Of a stretch of DNA of 64,000 nt, positions 54,392 through 64,000 are shown in pieces. The stretch is from Pseudomonas putida (lineage in GTDB: Bacteria > Pseudomonadota > Gammaproteobacteria > Pseudomonadales > Pseudomonadaceae). The position numbers and the translations under genes were made by a program. Location of the stretch: assembly GCF_022627325.1 (NCBI RefSeq), contig NZ_JAETZZ010000012.1:124001-188000 (forward strand), written 5' to 3'. Each line of letters opens with the position of its first letter. The stretch's first letter is position 1. The notes below the pieces were generated by a model. That model saw only the letters and a program-made list of their open reading frames with translations, searched no databases and had not been told where the DNA came from.

Positions 54392-54931
54392 TCAGTTGCG
54401 GAACGGGAATTTGAATGCACGCAGCAGAGCGCGGCCTTCGTCATCCGAACGAGCAGTGGTGGTCAGGGTGATGTCCAAACCGCGCAGAGCATCGATCTTG
54501 TCGTAATCGATTTCCGGGAAGATGATCTGCTCTTTCACGCCCATGCTGTAGTTGCCACGACCATCGAAGGACTTGGCATTCAGGCCGCGGAAGTCGCGGA
54601 CCCGAGGCAGGGAGATCGCCAGCAGGCGGTCCAGGAATTCGTACATCTTTTCGCGACGCAGGGTCACCTTGACACCGATCGGCCATCCTTCACGGACTTT
54701 GAAGCCCGCGATGGATTTACGAGCGAAAGTCACAACCGGCTTTTGACCAGTGATCTTTTCCAGGTCGGCAACAGCGTGCTCGATGACTTTCTTGTCGCCG
54801 ATCGCTTCGCCCAGACCCATGTTCAGGGTGATCTTGGTAACGCGCGGAACTTCCATCACGTTCGACAGCTTAAGTTCTTCCTTAAGCTTAGGAGCGATTT
54901 CGTTCCGGTAAATCTCTTTCAGTCGTGCCAT
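54392..54931 (-). CDS. rplE: 50S ribosomal protein L5
   Basis: 5S rRNA-binding protein of the central protuberance. 179 residues, start MARLKEIYRNEIAPKLKEE, with KITLNMGLGEAIGDKK and FPEIDYDKID. Twenty bases after rplX. Confidence 0.98.
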   Translation of the reverse strand: MARLKEIYRNEIAPKLKEELKLSNVMEVPRVTKITLNMGLGEAIGDKKVIEHAVADLEKITGQKPVVTFARKSIAGFKVREGWPIGVKVTLRREKMYEFLDRLLAISLPRVRDFRGLNAKSFDGRGNYSMGVKEQIIFPEIDYDKIDALRGLDITLTTTARSDDEGRALLRAFKFPFRN

Positions 54932-54951
54932 GGTCTTCTACCTAGCAGTGT

Positions 54952-55266
54952 TCAAGCATCAACCGCTTTTTGGGTCGACTTGAAGACACGAATTTTCTTA
55001 CCGTCTTCTACTTTGAAACCAACGCGGTCAGCCTTGTTGGTTTCGCCATTGAAGATGGCAACGTTGGAAGCGTGCAGAGGCGCTTCTTTTTCGACGATAC
55101 CGCCCTGAACGCCCGCCATCGGGTTAGGCTTGGTATGACGCTTGACCAGGTTCACACCACCAACGACCAGACGGTCGTCAGCGAGAACCTTCAGCACCTT
55201 ACCGCGCTTACCTTTGTCTTTGCCGGCGATCACGATGATCTCGTCGTCACGACGAATCTTTTGCAT
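54952..55266 (-). CDS. rplX: 50S ribosomal protein L24
   Basis: Assembly initiator of the 50S subunit. 104 residues, start MQKIRRDDEIIVIAGKDKGKRG (KOW motif). Eleven bases after rplN. Confidence 0.98.
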   Translation of the reverse strand: MQKIRRDDEIIVIAGKDKGKRGKVLKVLADDRLVVGGVNLVKRHTKPNPMAGVQGGIVEKEAPLHASNVAIFNGETNKADRVGFKVEDGKKIRVFKSTQKAVDA

Positions 55267-55277
55267 GTCGGATCTCC

Positions 55278-55646
55278 TTACAGCACTTCAGGGGCGAGCG
55301 AGACGATCTTCATGAACTTCTCAGTACGAAGTTCACGGGTCACTGGCCCGAAGATGCGAGTGCCGATCGGCTCTTGCTTGGTGTTCAGCAGAACAGCAGC
55401 GTTGCCGTCGAAACGAATGATGGAACCGTCAGCGCGACGTACACCGTGACGGGTACGGACGACAACAGCGGTCATCACCTGGCCTTTTTTGACCTTACCG
55501 CGCGGAATTGCTTCCTTGACGGTTACTTTGATGATGTCACCGATGCCGGCGTAACGGCGGTGCGAACCGCCGAGCACCTTGATGCACATGACGCGACGAG
55601 CGCCGCTGTTATCGGCCACATCGAGCATGGATTGAGTCTGAATCAT
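55278..55646 (-). CDS. rplN: 50S ribosomal protein L14
   Basis: Intersubunit-bridge protein and RsfS target. 122 residues, start MIQTQSMLDVADNSGARR, C-terminus MKIVSLAPEVL. It follows rpsQ after only 23 bases, which leaves no room for the separate spc promoter found at this point in E. coli. Confidence 0.98.
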   Translation of the reverse strand: MIQTQSMLDVADNSGARRVMCIKVLGGSHRRYAGIGDIIKVTVKEAIPRGKVKKGQVMTAVVVRTRHGVRRADGSIIRFDGNAAVLLNTKQEPIGTRIFGPVTRELRTEKFMKIVSLAPEVL

Positions 55647-55669
55647 AAAATTTCTCCGACCCCTAGCCC

Positions 55670-55936
55670 TTAGACTTCAACAGCGCGTTCGAGGACTTCA
55701 ACCAGTGCCCAGGACTTGGTCTTGGCCAGCGGACGGGTTTCACGGATGGAAACCTTGTCGCCGATTTTGCACTGGTTGGATTCGTCGTGCGCGTGCAGCT
55801 TAGTCGAACGCTTAACGTATTTACCGTAGATCGGGTGCTTGACGCGACGCTCGATCAGAACGGTGATGGTCTTGTCCATTTTGTCGCTGACGACACGGCC
55901 AGTCAGCGTACGGACGGTTTTTTCAGCTTCAGCCAT
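55670..55936 (-). CDS. rpsQ: 30S ribosomal protein S17
   Basis: 88 residues, start MAEAEKTVRTLTGRVVSDKMD. The ATG at 55936 is two codons inside the open frame and is the family start. Two bases after rpmC. Confidence 0.97.
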   Translation of the reverse strand: MAEAEKTVRTLTGRVVSDKMDKTITVLIERRVKHPIYGKYVKRSTKLHAHDESNQCKIGDKVSIRETRPLAKTKSWALVEVLERAVEV

Positions 55937-55938
55937 GA

Positions 55939-56130
55939 TCACTTACCTGCCTGCTGGTTAAGCACAGTTTTCACGCGAGCGATGTCACGCTTAACTTGCG
56001 AGAGCAGGTGCGACTGCCCCAACTGGCCAGTTGCCTTCTGCATACGCAGATTGAACTGGTCGCGCAGCAAGCCGAGCAGTTGCTCATTCAGTTGCTGTGC
56101 AGATTTTTCACGAAGTTCATTCGCTTTCAT
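55939..56130 (-). CDS. rpmC: 50S ribosomal protein L29
   Basis: 63 residues, start [19 protein letters not shown], two-helix protein at the tunnel exit. The ATG at 56130 overlaps the rplP stop by one base (TGATG); a GTG one codon upstream is possible but less likely. Confidence 0.97.
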
Positions 56131-56543
56131 CACATCACCGTCCGCTTAACAAAGGAGGTGGCGAGAGGCAGCTTTGCAGCAGCCAGGGCGAAAGCTTCGC
56201 GCGCCAGCTCTTCAGAAACACCCTCGATCTCGTACAGGACTTTGCCTGGCTGGATCTGGGCAACCCAGTATTCCACGGAACCCTTACCTTTACCCATACG
56301 AACCTCGAGAGGCTTCTTGGAGATCGGCTTGTCCGGGAAGACACGGATCCAGATCTTACCGCCACGCTTAACGTGACGGGTCAGAGCACGACGTGCCGAC
56401 TCGATCTGGCGGGCGGTGAGGCGACCGCGAGCAACAGCTTTCAAGGCGAACTCGCCGAAGCTGACTTTGCTACCGCGCAGTGCCAGACCACGGTTGTGGC
56501 CGGTCATCTGCTTGCGGAATTTTGTACGCTTTGGTTGCAACAT
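56130..56543 (-). CDS. rplP: 50S ribosomal protein L16
   Basis: Protein near the A-site tRNA. 137 residues, start [20 protein letters not shown]. Twelve bases after rpsC and coupled to rpmC. Confidence 0.98.
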
Positions 56544-56555
56544 TTGGCGTACCCC

Positions 56556-57242
56556 TTACTTAGCAGCTTTTTTACGAGGCGCTGGTGCTTGTGGTTTCAG
56601 TTCTTCTTGGCGACCACCAATAACTTCGCCTTTGAAGATCCAAACCTTCACACCGATCACACCGTAAGTGGTGTGAGCTTCGTAGGTGTTGTAGTCGATA
56701 TCGGCACGCAGGGTGTGCAGAGGCACACGCCCTTCGCGATACCACTCGGTACGAGCAATCTCAGCACCGCCGAGACGACCGCTCACCTGGATCTTGATGC
56801 CCTTGGCACCAATACGCATGGCGTTCTGTACGGCGCGCTTCATGGCGCGACGGAACATTACGCGGCGTTCCAGCTGCTGAGCTACGCTCTGCGCAACCAG
56901 CATAGCGTCGAGTTCCGGCTTGCGGATCTCTTCGATGTTGATGTGCACAGGCACACCCATCTGCTTGGTCAGGTCCTGACGCAGCTTCTCGACATCTTCA
57001 CCTTTCTTACCGATAACGATACCGGGACGAGCGGTGTGGATGGTGATGCGTGCAGTTTGAGCCGGACGATGAATATCGATACGGCTTACGGACGCGCTTT
57101 TTAGTTTGTCTTGGAGGTACTCACGCGTTTTCAGATCCTTCAAGAGGTAATCTGCGTAAGTAGCACCGTCTGCGTACCAGACGGAGGTGTGCTCCTTGAC
57201 GATTCCCAGGCGAATGCCAGTGGGATGTACTTTCTGACCCAT
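56556..57242 (-). CDS. rpsC: 30S ribosomal protein S3
   Basis: Entry-site protein with mRNA helicase role. 228 residues, start MGQKVHPTGIRLGIVKEH, KH domain around 40-110 (RPGIVIGKKGEDVEKL). A frame to 57326 runs into rplV and is discounted. Thirteen bases after rplV. Confidence 0.98.
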   Translation of the reverse strand: MGQKVHPTGIRLGIVKEHTSVWYADGATYADYLLKDLKTREYLQDKLKSASVSRIDIHRPAQTARITIHTARPGIVIGKKGEDVEKLRQDLTKQMGVPVHINIEEIRKPELDAMLVAQSVAQQLERRVMFRRAMKRAVQNAMRIGAKGIKIQVSGRLGGAEIARTEWYREGRVPLHTLRADIDYNTYEAHTTYGVIGVKVWIFKGEVIGGRQEELKPQAPAPRKKAAK

Positions 57243-57255
57243 CTGATCGACTCCG

Positions 57256-57588
57256 TTACTTGTCCGCAACCTTGACAGTGATATGGCAAGACCGCTTGAC
57301 GATGCGATCAGCACGGCCTTTGGCACGTGGCATGATGCGCTTCAGCGAACGCCCTTCGTTGACGAAGACGGTGGAGACCTTCAGGTCATCAACGTCTGCG
57401 CCTTCGTTGTGTTCGGCGTTGGCAACGGCCGACTCGAGGACTTTCTTCATGATTTCAGCGGCTTTTTTGCTGCTGAAGGCCAACAGGTTGAGCGCTTCGC
57501 CCACCTTCTTCCCGCGGATCTGGTCGGCGACCAAGCGGGCTTTCTGGGCGGAGATGCGAGCGCCCGACAACTTAGCGGCTACTTCCAT
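57256..57588 (-). CDS. rplV: 50S ribosomal protein L22
   Basis: Exit-tunnel protein. 110 residues, start [19 protein letters not shown], with the tunnel hairpin ([18 protein letters not shown]). No deletion in the macrolide-relevant loop is apparent. Eleven bases after rpsS. Confidence 0.98.
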
Positions 57589-57599
57589 TTCCTTACCCC

Positions 57600-57875
57600 T
57601 TAACGCTTGGCTTTCTTGTCAGCCACGTGCCCGCGATAGGTGCGGGTACCGGCGAACTCGCCCAGTTTGTGGCCGACCATGTCTTCGTTCACGAGAACTG
57701 GGACATGCTGGCGACCGTTGTGAACCGCGATGGTCAGACCGACCATTTGTGGCAGGATCATCGAACGACGCGACCAGGTTTTAACTGGCTTGCGATCATT
57801 CTTCTCCACCGCCACTTCGACCTTCTTCAGCAGGTGAAGATCGATAAAAGGACCTTTTTTCAGAGAACGTGGCAC
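57600..57875 (-). CDS. rpsS: 30S ribosomal protein S19
   Basis: Head protein of the 30S subunit. 91 residues, start [19 protein letters not shown]. Sixteen bases after rplB. Confidence 0.98.
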
Positions 57876-57891
57876 TGTCGTATCCCTCTAG

Positions 57892-58716
57892 TTACTTGCG
57901 ACGACGGACGATCATGTTGTCGGTACGCTTATTACCACGGGTTTTAGCACCCTTGGTTGGGAAGCCCCATGGCGATACCGGATGACGACCACCGGAGGTA
58001 CGACCTTCACCACCACCATGTGGGTGGTCAACCGGGTTCATGGCAACACCACGAACGGTTGGGCGAACGCCGCGCCAGCGTTTGGCACCAGCTTTACCCA
58101 GCGAGCGCAGGCTGTGCTCGGAGTTCGAGACTTCGCCCAGGGTCGCACGGCACTCAGCCAGTACTTTACGCATCTCACCGGAACGCAGACGCAGAGTCAC
58201 GTAGACGCCTTCACGAGCGATCAGCTGAGCCGAAGCACCAGCGGAACGAGCGATCTGAGCACCTTTACCCGGCTTCAGTTCGATGCCGTGAATGGTGCTA
58301 CCTACTGGGATATTGCGCAGCTGCAGGGAGTTACCGGCCTTGATTGGGGCCAGAGCACCTGCGATCAGCTGGTCGCCAGCACTCACGCCTTTAGGGGCGA
58401 TGATGTAGCGACGCTCACCGTCTGCGTAGCACAGCAGGGCGATGTGAGCAGTACGGTTTGGATCGTATTCGATACGCTCGACAGTGGCTGGGATGCCATC
58501 TTTGTCGTTGCGACGGAAGTCGACCAGACGGTAATGCTGCTTATGACCACCACCAACGTGACGAGTGGTAATGCGGCCATTGTTGTTACGACCACCAGAC
58601 TTCGATTTCTTCTCGAGCAGCGGTGCGTGAGGAGCGCCTTTGTGCAGCTCCTGGTTGACCACCTTGACCACGAAACGGCGGCCAGGGGAAGTCGGTTTGC
58701 ATTTAACGATTGCCAT
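57892..58716 (-). CDS. rplB: 50S ribosomal protein L2
   Basis: Peptidyl-transferase-centre region protein. 274 residues, start MAIVKCKPTSPGRRFVVKV, with VRGVAMNPVDHPHGGGEGR containing the conserved functional histidine. Fourteen bases after rplW. Confidence 0.98.
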   Translation of the reverse strand: MAIVKCKPTSPGRRFVVKVVNQELHKGAPHAPLLEKKSKSGGRNNNGRITTRHVGGGHKQHYRLVDFRRNDKDGIPATVERIEYDPNRTAHIALLCYADGERRYIIAPKGVSAGDQLIAGALAPIKAGNSLQLRNIPVGSTIHGIELKPGKGAQIARSAGASAQLIAREGVYVTLRLRSGEMRKVLAECRATLGEVSNSEHSLRSLGKAGAKRWRGVRPTVRGVAMNPVDHPHGGGEGRTSGGRHPVSPWGFPTKGAKTRGNKRTDNMIVRRRK

Positions 58717-58730
58717 GATGCACCCCTTCC

Positions 58731-59030
58731 TTACTCAGCACTGCTGCTGAAATCGAGATCTTGGCCTGGCTGAAGGGAGACGATCGCCTTCTTCCAGTCA
58801 TTACGCTTGCCCAGACCACGTGCGGTACGCTTGGTTTTACCCAGAACGTTAACAGTCGACACGTTTTCAACTTTTACGTTGAACAGGCCTTCGACAGCTT
58901 TCTTGATTTCCAGCTTGGTTGCGTCAGTAGCAACCTTGAATACGAACTGGCCTTTTTTCTCAGCCAGAACGGTAGCCTTCTCGGAAACGTGCGGGCCAAG
59001 GAGGACTTTAAATACGCGTTCCTGGTTCAT
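58731..59030 (-). CDS. rplW: 50S ribosomal protein L23
   Basis: Tunnel-exit docking site for SRP and trigger factor. 99 residues, start [19 protein letters not shown]. It overlaps rplD by four bases. Confidence 0.98.
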
Positions 59031-59629
59031 CCCAGCAGCTCCTCGAATTTCTTCACGGCCGAGACAGTGATCAACACTTTCTCGTATGCGATCAGACTGA
59101 CCGGGTCGGAACCTTGAACGTCACGTACATCGACGTGCGGCAGGTTACGAGCAGCCAGGTACAGGTTCTGATCAACAGCGTCCGAAACGATCAGAACGTC
59201 GCTCAGACCCATGCCGTTCAGCTTGTTCAGCAGATCTTTGGTTTTCGGTGCTTCAACAGCGAAGTCCTGAACCACGACCAGACGGTCGCTACGCACCAGC
59301 TCAGCGAGGATGGAGCGCAGAGCTGCGCGATACATCTTCTTGTTGAGCTTCTGCGAGTGATCCTGAGGACGAGCTGCGAAGGTTACACCACCGCCACGCC
59401 AGATCGGACCACGAGTGGTACCAGCACGAGCACGGCCAGTACCCTTCTGACGCCATGGGCGCTTACCGCCACCAGCCACGTCGGAACGGGTCTTTTGCTG
59501 CTTGGTGCCCTGACGGCCGCCGGCCATGTAGGCCACGACTGCTTGGTGTACCAGCGTCTCGTTGAATTCGCCACCGAAAGTCAGTTCGGAAACTTCGATC
59601 GCCTGAGCGTCATTTACATTAAGTTGCAT
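59027..59629 (-). CDS. rplD: 50S ribosomal protein L4
   Basis: Tunnel protein and, in E. coli, repressor of the S10 operon. 200 residues, start [19 protein letters not shown], with the extended loop [20 protein letters not shown]. Whether it regulates here is open, since the rpsJ leader is short (about 55 bases). Twelve bases after rplC. Confidence 0.98.
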
Positions 59630-59641
59630 GTCAGTTTCCCC

Positions 59642-60277
59642 TTAACCGCGAGCCTTGACAGCTGGACGTACAACCACGTCGCCGCCAGTAGCGCCAGGAA
59701 CGGCACCCTTGACCAGCAGCAGGTTGCGCTCAGCGTCTACGCGAACTACTTCCAGGGACTGAACAGTCACGCGCTCGGCGCCCATGTGACCGGACATTTT
59801 CTTGCCCTTGAACACACGACCAGGAGTCTGGCACTGGCCGATGGAGCCCGGGACACGGTGCGACACGGAGTTACCGTGGGTGTTGTCCTGGCCACGGAAG
59901 TTCCAGCGCTTGATGGTACCGGCAAAGCCTTTACCTTTGGACTGACCAGTAACGTCTACCAGCTGGCCTGCAGTGAAGAGTTCAGCTTTGATCGAGTCGC
60001 CAGCCTGGAACTCGCCTTCTTCAAGACGGAACTCCCAGACACCGCGACCAGCGGCAACGTTGGCCTTGGCGAAGTGACCTGCCTGAGCGGCAGTCACACG
60101 CGAAGCACGACGCTCGCCGACAGTGACTTGCACTGCACGGTAGCCATCGGTTTCTTCAGTTTTGAACTGGGTGACGCGATTCGGCTCGATCTCAATGACC
60201 GTGACCGGAATGGAGACACCTTCTTCGGTGAAAATGCGGGTCATACCGCACTTGCGACCGACTACACCAATAGTCAT
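59642..60277 (-). CDS. rplC: 50S ribosomal protein L3
   Basis: Core 50S protein reaching the peptidyl-transferase centre. 211 residues, start [20 protein letters not shown], with [14 protein letters not shown] and the glutamine (GQCQTPG) that is methylated by PrmB in other bacteria. A frame to 60310 is discounted. 80 bases after rpsJ. Confidence 0.98.
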
Positions 60278-60357
60278 GTTGTAAACCTCATGAGTGTACG
60301 GGGCTTTCACCCGCTATGGCCGCCCATTTCAGAGCGTTACACGACAAGACCGAAGTC

Positions 60358-60669
60358 TTAGCCGAGGCTGATCTGCACTTCCACACCTGCCGCCAGATCA
60401 AGCTTCATCAGCGCGTCAACGGTTTTATCCGTTGGCTGGACGATGTCCAGAACACGCTTATGAGTGCGGATCTCGTACTGGTCACGCGCGTCTTTGTTGA
60501 CGTGCGGGGAGACCAGAACGGTGAAACGCTCTTTGCGGGTAGGCAGTGGAATTGGACCACGCACTTGTGCACCAGTACGTTTCGCGGTTTCCACGATTTC
60601 CTGGGTGGATTGGTCGATCAGGCGATGGTCGAAAGCCTTCAACCTGATTCGGATTTGCTGATTTTGCAT
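60358..60669 (-). CDS. rpsJ: 30S ribosomal protein S10
   Basis: Head protein and NusE transcription-antitermination partner of NusB. 103 residues, start [19 protein letters not shown]. First gene of the S10 operon, under a strong promoter at 60730-60758. Confidence 0.98.
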
Positions 60670-60729
60670 TGGATTTCAGACTCCAGGCTGTTCCCAACGG
60701 ACGCACTACGCCCGCTAAAAGGAGGCGTG

Positions 60730-60758
60730 ATTCTATAGACGCCCCTATTTAGTGTCAA
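60730..60758 (-). promoter_or_regulatory. S10-operon promoter (rpsJ)
   Basis: TTGACA (60758-60753), 17-base spacer, TAGAAT (60735-60730), near-consensus sigma-70, about 55 bases before the rpsJ ATG. Confidence 0.88.
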
Positions 60759-60763
60759 CCCAA

Positions 60764-60795
60764 TAAAAAAAACCCCCGCTGAGCGGGGGTTTTTT
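60764..60795 (-). terminator. Terminator after tuf
   Basis: Seven-base GC stem CCCCCGC / GCGGGGG with a TGA loop, extended by A/T pairs, 16 bases after the tuf stop. The rpsJ promoter begins six bases beyond. Confidence 0.92.
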
Positions 60796-60810
60796 CAATC
60801 GGTCGAGTGA

Positions 60811-62004
60811 TTACTCGATGATTTTGGCTACGACGCCAGCGCCGACGGTACGACCGCCTTCACGGATAGCGAAGCGCAGACCGTCTTCCATTGCGATGGT
60901 CTTGATCAGGGTAACAGTCATCTGAATGTTGTCACCTGGCATTACCATTTCAACGCCTTCCGGCAGTTCGCAGTTACCGGTCACGTCAGTGGTACGGAAG
61001 TAGAACTGAGGACGGTAGCCTTTGAAGAACGGAGTGTGACGGCCGCCTTCTTCCTTCGACAGAACGTAGACTTCTGCGGTGAACTTGGTGTGCGGCTTGA
61101 CCGAACCTGGCTTGACCAGAACCTGGCCACGCTCAACGTCGTCACGCTTGGTACCACGCAGCAGAACGCCGCAGTTCTCGCCAGCACGGCCTTCGTCCAG
61201 CAGCTTGCGGAACATCTCAACACCGGTGCAGGTGGTGGTGGTGGTGTCACGCAGACCAACGATTTCCAGCGGATCCTGAACGCGGACAATACCACGCTCG
61301 ATACGGCCGGTAACAACGGTACCACGACCCGAGATCGAGAATACGTCTTCGATCGGCATCAGGAACGGCTGGTCGATGGCACGAACTGGCTCAGGAATGT
61401 AGCTGTCCAGAGTCTCTACCAGCTTCTTGACAGCGGTAGTGCCCATTTCGTTGTCGTCTTTGCCTTCCAGAGCCATACGAGCGGAACCGATGATGATCGG
61501 AGTGTCGTCGCCTGGGAAGTCGTAGGTGGACAGCAGGTCGCGAACTTCCATCTCGACCAGTTCCAGCAGCTCAGCGTCGTCTACCAGGTCAGCCTTGTTC
61601 AGGAAGACCACGATGTACGGAACGCCAACCTGACGGGACAGCAGGATGTGCTCACGGGTTTGTGGCATCGGACCATCGGCGGCCGAGCAAACCAGGATCG
61701 CGCCGTCCATCTGGGCAGCACCGGTGATCATGTTCTTCACGTAGTCAGCGTGACCTGGGCAGTCAACGTGAGCGTAGTGACGAATGGTCGAGTTGTACTC
61801 AACGTGAGCGGTGTTGATGGTGATACCGCGCGCTTTTTCTTCCGGAGCCGAGTCGATCTTGTCGAACTCAACGACTGCCGAACCGAAAACTTCGGAGCAA
61901 ACGCGAGTCAGAGCTGCGGTCAGAGTGGTTTTACCGTGGTCAACGTGGCCGATGGTGCCAACGTTAACGTGCGGAAGGGAACGATCAAATTTTTCTTTAG
62001 CCAC
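60811..62004 (-). CDS. tuf: Elongation factor Tu
   Basis: GTPase that delivers aminoacyl-tRNA to the ribosome. 397 residues, P-loop GHVDHGKT at 19-26, DCPGHADY switch II, NKADLVDD specificity motif. The start is a GTG at 62004 with GAGG upstream, common for tuf. Pseudomonads usually have a second copy near rpsL/tRNA genes; it is not in this window. 27 bases after fusA. Confidence 0.98.
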   Translation of the reverse strand: MAKEKFDRSLPHVNVGTIGHVDHGKTTLTAALTRVCSEVFGSAVVEFDKIDSAPEEKARGITINTAHVEYNSTIRHYAHVDCPGHADYVKNMITGAAQMDGAILVCSAADGPMPQTREHILLSRQVGVPYIVVFLNKADLVDDAELLELVEMEVRDLLSTYDFPGDDTPIIIGSARMALEGKDDNEMGTTAVKKLVETLDSYIPEPVRAIDQPFLMPIEDVFSISGRGTVVTGRIERGIVRVQDPLEIVGLRDTTTTTCTGVEMFRKLLDEGRAGENCGVLLRGTKRDDVERGQVLVKPGSVKPHTKFTAEVYVLSKEEGGRHTPFFKGYRPQFYFRTTDVTGNCELPEGVEMVMPGDNIQMTVTLIKTIAMEDGLRFAIREGGRTVGAGVVAKIIE

Positions 62005-62031
62005 GACAGTGAACCTCTTGCCTAAAGGGGA

Positions 62032-64000
<1,969 letters not shown>

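Overview
The window is ordinary, GC-rich chromosome of a Pseudomonas of the putida group. The evidence is the gene content and order (purA-hisZ-hflC-hflK-hflX-hfq-miaA-mutL-amiB-tsaE; parE/parC with two envelope genes between them; yqiA-cpdA-DUF1249-nudF; thiC-tolC; ssb-MFS-uvrA-ferritin-katA; then the rplQ-to-fusA ribosomal cluster) and the protein sequences. I see no insertion sequence, prophage, integrase, CRISPR array, tRNA or rRNA gene.

Layout. 1-11.9 kb (minus strand): a long housekeeping run read from nnrD through tsaE, amiB, mutL, miaA, hfq, hflX, hflK and hflC, then a terminator, then hisZ and the 5' part of purA. 11.9-18.1 kb: queG, a TRIC-family membrane protein, orn, rsgA, a small unassigned protein with a possible TIR-like fold, and motAB under a recognisable sigma-28 (FliA) promoter. 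18.1-24.2 kb: an HDOD/GAF protein, a tandem rhodanese, psd, serB and its divergent Smp-like membrane protein. 24.3-33.6 kb (minus): an orphan PqiC-type lipoprotein and the topoisomerase IV region, transcribed nudF, DUF1249, cpdA, yqiA, parE, phytase-like esterase, retropepsin-like protease, parC. 33.8-39.6 kb: a DUF3298 lipoprotein, the thiamin operon thiC-cytX behind a TPP riboswitch, and tolC. 39.7-46.8 kb: ssb with an MFS transporter, uvrA, a haem-ligand-less ferritin (FtnA type) and catalase. 46.9-64 kb (minus): the ribosomal protein cluster from rplQ to rpsJ, then tuf and a truncated fusA.

How the genes work together. Several tRNA and translation-quality functions (miaA, tsaE, queG, hflX, rsgA) sit close together. 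Envelope functions (amiB, psd, pqiC-like, tolC, smp-like) are scattered between them. Iron and oxidative-stress genes (ftnA, katA) lie beside uvrA and ssb. In the ribosomal cluster I find three places where a hairpin is followed immediately by a consensus-like sigma-70 promoter (tuf|rpsJ, rpsN|rpsH, rpmJ|rpsM). This suggests transcription units fusA-tuf, rpsJ-to-rpsN, rpsH-to-rpmJ and rpsM-to-rplQ, which differs from the textbook S10/spc split at rpsQ/rplN.

Nothing here is a clear new multi-gene system. The best leads are the 159-residue TIR-like protein with an operator-like repeat array upstream, the unexpected promoter and structured leader of rpsH, the switching helix of the TPP riboswitch, and the tolC|ssb junction, which by memory joins segments that lie on opposite sides of the origin in P. 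putida KT2440.
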